A stretch of 64,000 nt of DNA. Source: Aporrectodea caliginosa. Lineage: Eukaryota > Annelida > Clitellata > Crassiclitellata > Lumbricidae. Location: contig JACEVL010000154.1 in assembly GCA_020284085.1 (NCBI GenBank), positions 1,612,143 to 1,676,142 on the forward strand. Direction: 5' to 3'. Both the position numbers and the translations under genes were made by a program. Positions 46,676 through 58,455 of this stretch are shown in pieces; the first letter of the stretch is position 1, and every line of letters starts with the position of its first letter. The notes below the pieces were generated by a model that was not told where the DNA came from, did not search any database, and worked only from the letters and a program-made list of their open reading frames with translations.

Positions 46676-46754
46676 GGACGGATGGACGGACGGACGGACG
46701 GACGGACGGACGGACGGACGGACGGACGGACGGACGGACGGACGGACGGACGGA
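46676..46754. repeat. (GGAC)n microsatellite
   Basis: About 19 tandem copies. Asp/Gly/Arg/Thr frames are artefacts. Confidence 0.97.
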
Positions 46755-46865
46755 GCTGTTCCCATAGATTCCTTCTGTAATCTTCCATCAATTTAAAAAG
46801 ACGTCTCTGACTGTTTCTGGTTTTCTATCTATATCATATTGGTCGACCTTGAGTTGTCTTTCTGT

Positions 46866-47108
46866 CTCAGACAGACAGAGAGATAGACAGACATAGACAG
46901 ACACAGACAGACACAGATACATACATACAGACACAGACAGACACAGGCAGACGCAGACAGACACAGACAGACGCAGACAGACACAGACAGACACAGACAG
47001 ACACAGACAGACACAGACAGACACAGACAGACACAGACAGACAGACACAGACAGACAGACAGACACAGACAGACACAGACACACACAGACAGACACAGAC
47101 AGACAGCG
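46866..47108. repeat. (CAGACA)n / (GACA)n array
   Basis: Mixed hexamer and tetramer repeats with CAGACG variants. Confidence 0.95.
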
Positions 47109-47576
47109 TGTGTCTGGTTCTCTGTTTCTGTCGGTCTATTTCTGTCTCGCCTTCTTCGTCTGTCTGGCCTATACCATGGACCTCTGATATTATACCCGGG
47201 GTCCACGCCTATACAGTATACATACATCTTCGTGAGGTCAAGTACATTCAGATGAGCAGCGGTGGTGAAGGATCTCGCCCGATCAATTCTTTGAAATGAG
47301 CATGGTAGAGGCCAAATGGTCCCTATAGAAAAACGGGTAGGCCTACATTTTTACATGTCCTCCCTCTGCAAGAAAGGACACCTTTTCATGTTACCTGTTG
47401 TGGCTAAATCTAAAAGGTTTCAAACTAGTTGTGTGAATCGATTGACTCTCTTCTTATATCGAGTAGTGCTCGTCTGTCTATAAGATCTGCTCCTCCCATT
47501 TGCCATTTAAAAATATATGATTGTGTAGTCGTTCTATGCAATGTAATGTGCGCTTGTCGAGATGCAAATAAGGCTA

Positions 47577-47730
47577 CATGCATACATACATACATACATA
47601 CATGCATACATACAAACATACATACATACATACATACATACATACATACATACATACATACATACATACATACATACATACATACATACATACATACATA
47701 CATACATACATACATGCATACATACATACA
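47577..47730. repeat. (CATA)n microsatellite
   Basis: About 38 tetranucleotide copies with occasional CATG and CAAA interruptions. Confidence 0.97.
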
Positions 47731-48056
47731 CAGTTACACACATACATGATGCGCATGCGTGTATACATACTAGAGAAAGGTGCTTGGATATTATAGATAT
47801 GTTACATATAATGTATAATATAGACCGGCAGACGTATATATTCATGTATCTATCTTAGATATGTATCTTACAAGAACACATATAGATCTAGATACGCATG
47901 TCTAATGTTAGTTATATGCATATGATATATGTATGTGAATGATATTTTGCATAGATTGTGTGTGCATGAGCAGTTGCAAGAACCCGGCGTTGGTCCTGCA
48001 GCTGCGGATGTTGTAGTCGGAGATGATGGAGCTACGCAGTTTCGCATCCCACTGGG

Positions 48057-48115
48057 CAGCAGCAGCAGCAGCAGCAGCTGCAGCAGCAGCGGCGGTGGCC
48101 TGTGCAGCAGCTGCA
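48057..48115. repeat. (CAG)n in a GC-rich island
   Basis: CAG/CTG and GCGG triplets within a locally GC-rich segment of about 300 bp (47980-48260) that is open in several frames (Ala-, Ser- or Leu-rich). It could be part of an exon, but no frame has splice or family support. Confidence 0.8.
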
Positions 48116-49365
48116 TCAGTCGGCTTGCTTCAGAGGCAAGCAGCTGCTGTAGAGTGCCGATCGCGGCGTCTAGCTGCTCGGGGAAGAAGACGATGGGTGC
48201 ATTCGGAGCGCCGCAATGTACACTTTATTATGCGCAGCTGCGTACACGTCTAGGTAGGTGTACGTTTCGTTTGCACACACACGCTGTACACGATATTGAA
48301 CGGAAGGCGGCACACTGCCCGCACTGGCTCGCAAACACGCACACGTCGACGCTTGGATACAGAGGTTGTAGTGGACAGAGAGTGGACAGTGAGTGGACAG
48401 TCTGTTATAGAGGACGGCTGGTCAGAGCGGAGAACAGCGTTACTGTCATACAGGTCAGTCTTTGGAGAATGTATACGTATGTATGTAGCTATGTGGATAT
48501 TTATGTAGCTCCTAATATGATTCTCTCGAAGGTGTAGATTAGATTATGTGGAGGGTTCGATGTGAGAAACAAATTCATCTGACGTCGGTAAACACTTGAA
48601 TTATTGTAGAAGAAGTCTGCATAGCTACGCATTGACTAATAAACATAATTACGCTTTTAAGAAAACTAAATCAATCGCACAAATTGAGATTCTGACTCAA
48701 AGTTCGGAATTTATTTAAATATTGTGGACACAATTCAGTAAAGATTAAAGAATGGAATCGTTCTTTCAGATAATATCTCCTAGTCTCCTAGATGCAGTTA
48801 AGAGCTTCAAGTGTCGGCGACTTCATTTTGGCTCGCTTCGGCCATGAGTGTGGGTGGAAGGTCCTCTCCCTCGTTACTAGGGTCAGTAGAAATGGGTCAA
48901 AATCATGGCAAATTCAAGGTATGGAGTCAGACTTTTATTTACTAAGATGCGACCAAATAATAACGGAAATAACAAAGAAACGACGCTGTCGCTTTGTTTG
49001 TGATATAGGCTAATGCCATAAAAGTGTCAGTGTAAACGTCCTGCATCAAATCACGTTCGTAGGCTAATTATTACTAAGATATAATGAGGTATGTTAGCGT
49101 AACATTGTGCATTTATATGCTACAAGCAAAAATATTTTTGTGTTCAGAAGGAAATTCTGAAAAAGTATTGATATTTTGCCAGTTGATTTTTTAAATTTTT
49201 TTAAAGTTTTTCGCTTTTCTAAGTATTGGGTCTTTCCAGCTAAACTCAACTAATGATGAGCAACGTCCCCACCAGGGCACCTCAACAGCTTAACATAACT
49301 GCATTATTAAACTAAATATTTATATAGTTTATTTGCATTTCACATTATGTATGTATGAGCACCTG

Positions 49366-49570
49366 TTATAGCGCCCCTTCAAGATGTCTACTCAGAGGCG
49401 CTCCCGACTACAACGCGGACACTGAATCGGAGTTTCACGCCGAAGCGCATGAGCAATTGCGAGTGAAGGACTTGCCCAGGGTCCCTACTCGGCGGCTTGA
49501 GGTGGATTCGAACCCGCAACCCTCCAGCTGCAAGGCACCGAACATACCCCTACACTAACACGCCCCACCA
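49366..49570 (-). mobile_element. tRNA-derived SINE with LINE-like 3' hairpin (family A), best copy
   Basis: Minus strand order: head GGGGCGTGTTAGTGTAGGGG with box B GGGTTCGAATCC; body CCTGGGCAAGTCCTTCACTC and CATGCGCTTCGGCGTGAAAC; then the tail GTCGGGAGCGCCTCTGAGTA...CTTGAAGGGGCGCTATA. The tail is the same as that of the LINE beginning 110 bp to the right. Near full length, about 200 bp. Confidence 0.85.
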
Positions 49571-49679
49571 TGCATTAACAGACTGAAGCACCCAGAGTAA
49601 ATGGACAACAGCAAAATCAACAAGAGTAAATGAAGAAAACTATAAGATCTTGGCAGTTGACATTGCACTTGTCTTATTA

Positions 49680-50875
49680 TCACTTTACTGGCACTAATTG
49701 ACGTTAGCGCGGCATTCGACACTGTGGACCACGAGATAAGCCTACTGCTTGAACGGTCGCAAATATCTTTTGGTTTGTCTGGTTTCTTCCTTTGCTGGCT
49801 GGGATCCTTCCTTAGGGAGCGCTCCCTCTGTGTGGTTCGTGGATCAACCAAGTCCCCTACGGTCTACCTCCGTCTTGGGACTCTTCCTCTACCCTATATA
49901 CACTTCTGACCTTGCCTCGCTTCTAGCTTCCTATGCTGCTCTGGCCCAGCTATATGCAGATGATGTCCATGCCTATTTGCATTGCTCTGCCTCTGACGCT
50001 CTCGCGACCACTCGGGCTATGAGCTCGATCATGGGAGCAGCCCTTGAGACCTGGATGTCGTCTAACCGGCAGCGGCTTAACTCCACTGAAACCTAGTCCA
50101 TCTGGCTGGGCACCCGCCAGCAACTGGCTAGGTTAGACATGGCTGCCCTCACTGCCGCCTTCCCCCTTTTCACCTTCTCCTCTGTTGTGCGTGACCTCCG
50201 TCACCTTGGACCGAGAGCTCTCCTTTGCTCCCCATATCAACCTCCTTAGCCGTGACTGCTTCTACTAATTGCGCCAGCTCCGCACTGTCGTCCGCTCATT
50301 CACTGCTTCAGTGCTTCTGCTGCATTACACTCTTATCCATACCTTCGTCTCAACCAGACTTTATTATTACTCTACGTTGGCTGTTCGACTGGGGTTCTTG
50401 GATCGGATCTTGCTTTCTGTTGCTCGCCTTATCGGCCGCATACAAAAATTTGGCCATGTCTCTGGATACATGCGCGACGTTCTCCACTGGCTTCATTCTG
50501 AACAGCGATTGAGTACAGGACAGCTACCCTAGTCTAGCGCTGCTTACTAGGCCTCGCTTCTGCCTATCTTCGCGAGCTCTGTTGCCCTGTCCTTAGTGCT
50601 ATAGGGGCTCTCGATCCCTCCGCTCATCTGAACAGGGTCTCATAGTTAGTTGTCTCTTTTGCCCGCACCTCCACTATGCAGAACGCCAGAACCGCGCTTT
50701 CTCGGTGGTGGGTCCCTCGACCTGGAATGGCCTCCCTCTGGAGCTGCTCCTCTTTCCTAGGACCTTCTCTCCTAGGTTCTTTTCTCATCTTAAAACTGCT
50801 CTTTTTGGTCGTGCTGGAGTCGGGAGCGCCTCTGAGTAGTTTTCTTGAAGGGGCGCTATACAAATGTTCTGAACC
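49680..50875 (+). mobile_element. CR1/L2-like LINE, 3' portion, frame-disrupted
   Basis: RT order is preserved. IDVSAAFDTVDHEISLLLER (49700) is followed by FLRERSLCVVRGSTKSP, then, after a deletion, LYADDVHAYLHC (catalytic YADD). Next come LRQLRTVVRS and a STRLYYYSTL block, and near 50680 a LINE C-terminal Trp-Asn-Gly-Leu-Pro segment with LKTALFGRAGVGS. It closes in the hairpin GGAGCGCCTCTGAGTAG...CTTGAAGGGGCGCTATA. At least four frameshifts or stops. Confidence 0.85.
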
Positions 50876-51044
50876 AACTCCCAAAGCAATAGTATAATAG
50901 ACCAGTCAGAAGTGCCTTTAATAAGCAGGTCCCAACAATACACTATGTAAATAGGACTAATTATAATAATGGTAATAATAATGATGATAATAAATGCAGT
51001 CTCCGGACATTTTTGGGCCACCTGAGGGATCCTTGATACCTCAG

Positions 51045-51170
<126 letters not shown>

Positions 51171-51419
51171 TACATGTATATTGACACGTACTACATACTA
51201 CATTCGTACAGTGTATGTATATTACACAAAATGCTACATATATTGTTTCTGTCTATACATTGTTTTCGTGATGGCTGCATATAGACGTAGCTGCTCGGGG
51301 TTAAATATTGGATCGGAAATCAAGTTATCTCTAAATGCTAATGAAGGTTTATGAGCAGGAAAACCACCCACGCACAGACCACTTCCATCCGGTTAAAAAC
51401 TCACAAAGCACAGTGTCTT

Positions 51420-52480
51420 CCACTCATTCTTCCCTCTTCCACCTCCTACTCATCTTCCTCTTCTCTTCCTCTTCTCTGGTCTCATCCTCGTTGCCTCCAG
51501 TTCGCCGCATTTCAATTCCTCATCCGTCGGTTCTTCTTTCCTGTTCTGAATCTTCCAATTCTTTGCCTCCTCCTCCTCCTCCTCCTCCTCCTTCTCCTCC
51601 TCCTCCTACTCCTCCTACTCCTACTTCTCTTATCTTCATCTTTCTCTCTAGTCTTCCTCTCCACTAATTCTTAATTCAGTTTTCTCTCGGTTTCTTCCTC
51701 TTCCTAATGCTTCTGTTTCCCTTCTCTCTTTTTCTGTATCTTTTCCCTACTGTTCCTCCGTCCTTCTCCTCCTCTTGGTCATCATCGTCGTCGTCGTCGT
51801 CGTCGTCATCATCATCATTATCATCATCATCATCATCATCATCATCATGCATAAATAGCGTAGTAATTAGCATAATTATTGTCATCATTTTAAACCGATA
51901 TGTTGTAGGCCTATTGTTTGATAGCTCTTTTTACTGTCATTGCGCTTCAGTTTACTGTTTTATATGCAGTGTTGTCTGCAAAGTGTGGGCCTTTGTATCG
52001 TGCTAATAAAGATTATTAACTGACTTCCTTTGCTTCCTCACTCACTCGCCTATTTCTCTTTCTTTACTTGTCCTGCTTCATCCTTCCTTCAACTTTTGTC
52101 TCCTCCTATCCAAACTATACTCTCATGCATATCCTCCTCTTCTTCATCCTTCACCCACATTCTACTCCTCTCCACTCCTCACCATCATTCTCCTAATATC
52201 CTTCCTCTTCCTCCTCCTCTCCTCTTCATCTCCCTCCTCGTCCTCCTCCTCCTGCCTTCGTCTCCCTCCTCCTTCTTCTTCTCCTCCCCTCCTCTTTCTC
52301 CTCCTCCTCTTCCTGCTCCTCCTGCTCTTCATCTCCCTCCTATTCCTCCCTGCATCCTCCTCCCTCCTCCTTCTTCTTCTCCTCCCCTCCTCTTTCTCCT
52401 CCTCCTCCTCCTATTCCTGCTCCTCCACCTCTTCATCTCCTTCCTCGTCCTCCTCCTCCTCCTCGAACTCCTGCCTTCGT
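51420..52480 (+). repeat. About 1-kb polypyrimidine (CT-rich) tract
   Basis: The plus strand is dominated by TCC, TTC and CTC triplets, including (TCC)n near 51565-51620 and 52215-52460. It is interrupted by (CGT/CAT)n at 51781-51848 and a short mixed segment at 51850-52030. The 167-residue Leu/Ser/Pro frame is low complexity. Confidence 0.85.
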
Positions 52481-53278
52481 CTCCCTCCTATTCCTCCCTG
52501 CATGCATATGACTCTGAAGCCTATATGCAGTAATTGATCGTGATGGATGGTGCTTAGATCGCTTGGCCTGCGCTGTCGATGGCCCTCTGTCTTCCTCTTC
52601 CTCTTATTTGTGCTCTTTCTGCTTCTTCTTCTTCTTCTTCTCCTAATCCCATCTTCTCCTCCCTGCCTCATCACCATTATCACTATTATCATTTATCATT
52701 ATCATCATAGCCATCCTCATTATCATTGAAAGTCAGCGCTTCTCAGAGATACTCTAGTCACTATGTTCTGATTCTTCCGTCCTTCCGTCCATCTATCCAT
52801 CCATCCCACCATCCATTTATCTATCTACCCATCCTGTCATTGCATACATACACATAATACATATTTAAATACATACATCCATCTATGCATACATATAATC
52901 CAATACATGCATTCAAGCATACTTAGCTCTTTCATGCGTCATCTCCTTTCTCTAATGCTCCCCTGCATTTGCTCAGCTTTCTCTTTCTCTTTCTTATCAT
53001 CACCATATACTGCTTCCTCGTCCATTTCTAATCGCATTTAATTTTCGCGTTCCACCTGCAGAACCGAAGTGCGAAGTACGTTATTGGATGCAGTGGGTTT
53101 CGGGAAGAATGGAAAATGCATTTAAGTTTAGGGGTGGCTTGAACCACTATAGGCCCCCAGGTTCACACTACTAAGCGATGGCCTATACGTGACCTCCAAC
53201 TGACCTTTGACTTCGACATCGGTCTTTTGACCTTGCTGAAGTATAAACCCTACAAATCTTTATTTCTCCCAACAAATA

Positions 53279-53372
53279 TCGTAACACAAAAAAGACAAAC
53301 AAAGCTAATTGAACTCTAGCTATTATGATTATGTGAAATGCTGAAAAAACTGCCGATTGAACGGATAGCAAA
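53279..53372. repeat. About 95-bp dispersed repeat, copy 1
   Basis: ATCGTAACACAAAAAAGACA to GCCGATTGAACGGATA; about 90% like 55388-55490. Flanks differ between the copies. Confidence 0.85.
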
Positions 53373-54117
53373 CAGTTTTCAGTTTCAATTGTTTGAACGA
53401 AAGGCAAATTATTTGGCAGCAAGCCTCTATAGTTTATACTATGGGCCTATACTTAGAACCATATGCAGAACTCACGGTCTGTTTTACAAGGAACACGGAG
53501 ACGTATACAATAGCCGAATGCTTCGATAATAAAGGTTTATTGGCTCACGCCGCTGCTTAAATGGCTGGCATCGGGAACTAATGGTGTAAATACGACAAGA
53601 ATGATTTGCTCGATTCCTGCCAGGAAAAGATATACGAATCGATCGACAATATAATCTCGATCGAAATCCAATCCTCATTTACCCTCATCTCCTTACCTTT
53701 CTCACCGTTTCACTTCCAAATGCATCCACCTCAGCCGTCCGCAGACCACCTTCCTGACCTTTGAACCTGGGCTGACACCGAACCTGACCTTGCTTGCCTA
53801 TCGATTCTGCTTCTGGCTAAATGCCTGAGAATAAGGTATACACGTAAGCTTAGTTCCCACGACTAAGCCTTCTGAGCGCTGAAGAAACCAGGAATATTAC
53901 GATTACGATAACAATCACTGTAACCATATCTAACCATTCTTCAGGCTATAGGCCAACGCTGCACCAGCGTTGTTGAACGATTTCCTGAGAGACCTCTGAC
54001 ATTTGGCTCATTCTCCCTTCACTTGTCAGTGCTCTTGGACGCTCCGACCTCTTGAACTGTCTCCTGAAACATTATTAATTCAAAACTGAAAAACTCAACT
54101 CTTTAAACTATCTTATC

Positions 54118-54142
54118 TGGACTTTTCTTATCTTATCTTATC
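54118..54142. repeat. (TATCT)n
   Basis: Four or five copies of a pentamer, possibly a retroposon tail. Confidence 0.6.
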
Positions 54143-54349
54143 TTCTGCCACAATTCTTCCAGTATACAATACAATTTAACAATTTAGCGCCTTAGCATCT
54201 TTTGTCTAGATCTCTCTGGCCTTCGACAAAATTCAACCATGATAACTGCTTCAAAAGTGACTGAAATGTAATTTAAAAAGTCTGACAAAAAGAAGGATGG
54301 TGGGCGATATATATAAGCAGTATCGGTTTTTTTCCGAAATGGAATATTC

Positions 54350-54450
54350 CTTCAGAGGACTTATATAGCGCCCGTCCAAGACAACCTACTCGGAGGCGCT
54401 CCCAGCCCAACTCCGGCGATAAAGAACAGTTTCAGATTCTTGTAAAAGGT
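54350..54450 (-). repeat. LINE/SINE 3' hairpin tail (minus)
   Basis: Minus strand: TTGGGCTGGGAGCGCCTCCG, then TTGGACGGGCGCTATATAAG. Preceded by a CTGAAACTGTTCTTTATCGC remnant of the LINE C-terminus. Confidence 0.7.
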
Positions 54451-54749
54451 GTCTGCAGAGTCTAAAAAAACACGCAGATAAATATAGCAGTGAGGACCTA
54501 CCAATGAATTTGATGCAGAAATAGGCAAAGTGTACATGACATTGTACCTATTCAGTGACCTATGATCTCAAAGGAATGCAAGTCCTCCATCCAGGGTGAG
54601 AATTGCCGGGGGGGGTTGGGGTTCAACCCCCTGTCTTTCTTAGGATCCCACATAAATTTGCAGAAATACCGTAGGCAAACTGTATAAATCAGTCTAACCT
54701 CAAAGGACAATTCCCAAGTGCCTCCACCTCTACCATTGCTAATTAGGAC

Positions 54750-55034
54750 TCATTCAGCATAGAAAAGGTTGTGGAGTCGGTGAATCAATGGGTTGAAGCC
54801 AGATCTTCTCAATAAGGGCAAGTATATCAAGGAATGATCACAAAGAAAATTTTGTAGGGCTACCAGACACTGAAATCTAGCAGAGTCAGGATTTATTTCA
54901 ACTTCAGCAGCCATAAGAAGAAGCAGATAGAAATACGTAGGCAGTTCATGTCGGATGGTTGAAAATGTTCTACTGGAATCTGCATTCACCCCGGACGGAA
55001 ATAATGCTACTGGTATCCCATAGAAGCAGAACAT
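54750..55034 (-). pseudogene. LINE ORF N-terminal remnant with degenerate 2A-like motif
   Basis: The frame contains LLLLMAAEVEINPDSARF. CR1-type LINEs of sea urchins and other invertebrates often start an ORF with a Leu-run followed by a 2A translational-skip motif (Asp-x-Glu-x-Asn-Pro-Gly-Pro). Here the first Asp is Glu and the terminal Gly-Pro is Asp-Ser, so it should be inactive. The later Cys positions of the usual zinc-binding segment are mostly lost. Confidence 0.5.
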
Positions 55035-55387
55035 GACTGAAATGAAAAATCAGCACCAGGAATCAGATAAAATAAATGGGCCTGAGCCGAGTTAAAACAA
55101 TAGACCAGCTCGTACAGAAGCATGGGTAAATCCCAGATCTGGCAAGGTGCGTGAACAGTATGCAATATAAAAGCAAGCAACGTAATAGCGCAGCCATAAT
55201 CAGTGTCTGAGGAATTGAAATAGCTCGCATAAAGGCTAACCATTCGTGACAGTAAGGGTATTATCTCACGTCAGAATGATGCCGTATAACATATGTGAGG
55301 GATGCTCTAATAGTTTGGTGGTTTTAGTCATTTTCAATGCCGTTATTTTGGCTCTATTGGCTGCGTTCCATATAACCTAACGTACCA

Positions 55388-55490
55388 AATATCGTAACAC
55401 AAAAAAGACAAACAGAAAGGCAAAAAGCTAATTAAACTCTAGCTATTATGATTATGTGAAATGCTGAAAAAGCTGCCGATTGAACGGATA
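55388..55490. repeat. About 95-bp dispersed repeat, copy 2
   Basis: Same as 53279-53372, with a 9-bp insertion (AGAAAGGCA-like) near its start. Confidence 0.85.
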
Positions 55491-56615
55491 TAAACACAGC
55501 GAGGTAATGGTAGGACCTAATCGTAATTGAAAAGTTAATGTATCGTCATTTCACGAGCTGCAGAGACGCTCTCTGTGCTCGGTTGTATGATGTTAAATGT
55601 CAACTTAAATGCAGCTTAAATGGAGCATCGCCTCGAACTGCTGCTGTGGGTGCGGTAGGTGATGGTGGTGGCTTCTCTGGCTGAATGATGTGGTCTATGA
55701 TACCACGTTAACCTCAGCTGGTATATTTTCATCTGCTGCCGTAATAAAAATATCGTCTCATGCCCTCACTCTGAACCATAATAGACACCTGTCTGGTATG
55801 ATAGCAGCGGTTGAGGGAAGACTAGCATAGTAGTTTTTGTAGGCTTTAGTTACTTTGGTTGGGTCAGCATAACATTTCAGCAGACAGTGATATTTTCGTT
55901 AACGAAAATTACAAATAGAAGTAGAAATAAACGATTTCGTTAACAAAAACTAGAATTAAAAGTAGGAATTATTTTAGCTTAAATTATGAATTATTTGCAG
56001 AACTAAAATCATTTTAATTCTTGTAATGCGTAAGGCGATCCCAACACATACTGTATTACTGTAATCTATTGAAAAACTCCTGCTTGAGATGAAAGCGCTG
56101 CGCATACCATTCTCTGTGTTGTATTAAACAATTATGCTGTCTTTGGTCTTTGTTGTCTGATATTTATTGTTCCGCGTATGTACCAGCCTACCAGCGACTT
56201 CAGTGGCGTACGCTATTTTATTTCGTGTTTGATCGTTAAGTTTCTAAGGTAGGCCTAGGCTATGAGTTTATCGAGAATGTTGGCGGGAAGGAAGCGAGCT
56301 AGCCCGTTTTGTGAGTTTTCCGTTTTGACGAAGCTACAGGTAGATCAACATGCCAAGTGCCAAGAATGGAATTTGTGTTTATCATGCACACACACAGTTT
56401 ATGTATATAAAAACTCTTAAGATTACGTCTTCGAAGTGTCCCGAGAAGGCTATCTAACTGGTCTAAACACGTGTGTTTTAAGCAGTTGTCACGCAGTTTT
56501 GGCATAATAGTACTTTGCTTGATATATGGATAGGCATAGATACTATTAGATAATATTTTAAATAGACAGGAATAAACAAAAGTAGCTTTAATGCCGCGTT
56601 TAAACAACTTGCAAA

Positions 56616-56895
56616 CAGGGCCGGATTAAGACTTTCGGGGGCCCTAAGCCAAGGGCCGGTCCGGGGCCCTAACCGGAAAACCATGCAAAAATGTTTCTTC
56701 CCAGATTTGGAGAAAACCCATGTTTATTATTTTTTTAAATTTCTGATGACCTTTTTCCCCGTCTTTTTTCCAGAAGAAATGGTCAAATAGGACCTTTGTA
56801 CCATCTGATTTATTATTTCCTGACAGTTGGGGGCCCTCAAACGTTGTGGGGCCCTAAGCCATGGCTTATTTCGCTTATAGGTTAATCCGGCTCTG
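56616..56895. mobile_element. hAT-like MITE (AGGGCCGGATTAA family), nested copy
   Basis: Starts CAGGGCCGGATTAAG, ends TTAATCCGGCTCTG; exact 8-bp duplication CTTGCAAA (56608-56615 and 56896-56903). About 85-90% like 9800-10088. Confidence 0.88.
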
Positions 56896-57369
56896 CTTGC
56901 AAATAACATTATAACGACATTTTCTGATTTATTCTCAGTACTGAGATTAGCATAGTTGTTAAAAACGGTAAAATCAAAATAAAAAACGGAAAAAAACGTC
57001 GTTTTATTGAAAAAAATAAAAAACGGAAAAAAACGAGAAAAAACGAAAAGAAAATAATTTGACTTTTCTACATCTTTTACTGCATTTTAAAATTAAAAAC
57101 CTTGTTTACACAATTTAATTTTAATCAGCAAATAACATAACTTTATTAGTAAACACCAAGTAACAGTAATCTACAATTATTTTCATTTTCATAAGTTTGG
57201 TTTAAAAAAAATTGAGCAATTAAAAATATTGAAATTTTTCAAATTTAAATTGTATAGTATACATAGGTCCACATAAATCCAAGCTGATATAAGCAAATAA
57301 AAACTAAACTTTGTAAGTATAAAGTGTACTTAATTAAAAATTGTAGGTTTACTAACAATTCTGACTTAT

Positions 57370-58455
57370 ATAATACAATACAATACAATTAGACATTTAT
57401 AGCGCGCTTTAACAAGACAAGTCTTGCACGAAAGCGCGTTTGCGCTGTGTTCTTAGTCATAGTGTAATGAGAATAGATGAGTTTTTAGTTTTGATTTAAA
57501 TTGCGTAACAGATGAACATTGACGGATTGTAGCTGGGAGACTGTTCCATTCTCTGGGTCCAGAGACAGCAAAAGCACGATCTCCAAACTTCCTCTTGGTG
57601 CGAAGAACGGTAAAGTCTCCTCGTGTGGCCGATCTGAGTCCTCTAGGATTTGAAGCAGAGCATGGCACGACCATGGTTTTCATATATGAGGGTGACGTTC
57701 CAGAATGGATATGGTACATGAGGAGGGAGATTTTGAAAGCGATACGGGCGCGAATGGGAAGCCAGTGTAGTTGTTGAAGAGATTGTGTGATGTGGTCTCT
57801 GGGACCAAGGTCTTTTATTAGGCGAGCTGCGGCGTGCAGAACAGATGTTAGAGGTTGTAGCGTTGATGTGGGAAGACCAGATAGAACGGAATTGCAGTAG
57901 TCGATGCGAGAGATGACAAGGGCTTGAGTAAGAATACGGAGGCAGGTTTCATCCAGGCAGCGTTTCACTTGTCTAATTCGGCGAAGGTGGAAATAGCAGG
58001 CTCTGGCAATGGAGGAAATATGTTGAGTCATATTTAGATTGCAGTCTAGCAATACTCCAAGGTCGCGAACCACTTCTGAAGGTGGAATCGAACAGCTTAA
58101 GTCAATGTTAAGTATTTTCAGTGATTTATCATCATCCAGATTGTTCCGACGTTCGAACCAAATGAGTTCTGTTTTAGTAGTGTTTAGTTTCAAACGCATG
58201 GAAGCACACCAGGATTGAATATCACGGGTGCATGCTGCGATTTTGGTTTTGATGTTTCCAATGTTTCTTCCATAGAGCTTTACGTAGAGTTGGGTGTCGT
58301 CGGCATATAGATGGATCATAAGACCATGTTGCGAGGCAATGTTGACAATATTGGAGGTGTATAGAATGAAGAGAAGTGGACCTAGGATGGATCCTTGGGG
58401 TACACCGAAGAGGACCTTGAAAGTTTTTGATGAGTGTCCACCAAATTTCACACTG
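57370..58455 (-). mobile_element. 5'-truncated LINE inserted in the hAT-like element
   Basis: Minus-strand LINE 3' half: an intact RT frame (next entry) and a short 3' UTR containing GCGCTTTCGTGCAAGACTTG and TTAAAGCGCGCTATAAATG. The (ATTGT)n tail ends near 57370. The 5' end is about 58455, inside the RT domain. Confidence 0.85.
57453..58451 (-). CDS. Non-LTR reverse transcriptase, C-terminal 332 residues, frame intact
   Basis: Carries RT block B/C (VPQGSILGPLLFILYT), the catalytic LYADDTQLYV, a downstream VVRDLGVLLD block and the LINE C-terminal region (SRIDYCNSVLSGLP; LQQLHWLPIRARI; FAVSGPREWNSLP; FKSKLKTHLF). There is no ATG at the start: the first codon counted is GTG, and the protein lacks the endonuclease and the first RT motifs because the copy is 5'-truncated. 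No internal stop, so the insertion is young, but it cannot be functional alone. Clade CR1/L2 by motif style; the exact clade is undetermined. Confidence 0.9.
   Translation of the reverse strand: MKFGGHSSKTFKVLFGVPQGSILGPLLFILYTSNIVNIASQHGLMIHLYADDTQLYVKLYGRNIGNIKTKIAACTRDIQSWCASMRLKLNTTKTELIWFERRNNLDDDKSLKILNIDLSCSIPPSEVVRDLGVLLDCNLNMTQHISSIARACYFHLRRIRQVKRCLDETCLRILTQALVISRIDYCNSVLSGLPTSTLQPLTSVLHAAARLIKDLGPRDHITQSLQQLHWLPIRARIAFKISLLMYHIHSGTSPSYMKTMVVPCSASNPRGLRSATRGDFTVLRTKRKFGDRAFAVSGPREWNSLPATIRQCSSVTQFKSKLKTHLFSLHYD

Noticed and set aside
47929..48537. 202-residue plus-strand frame over the CAG repeat
   Set aside because: Ser- and Cys-rich low complexity; other frames over the same island are equally open (poly-Ala, poly-Leu), so none is favoured. 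Kept only as a repeat feature.
52030..52533. 167-residue Leu/Ser/Pro frame
   Set aside because: Polypyrimidine sequence translates to these residues in any frame.
56299..56684. Minus-strand frames of 68-102 residues
   Set aside because: Within the nested hAT region; no transposase motif recognised.
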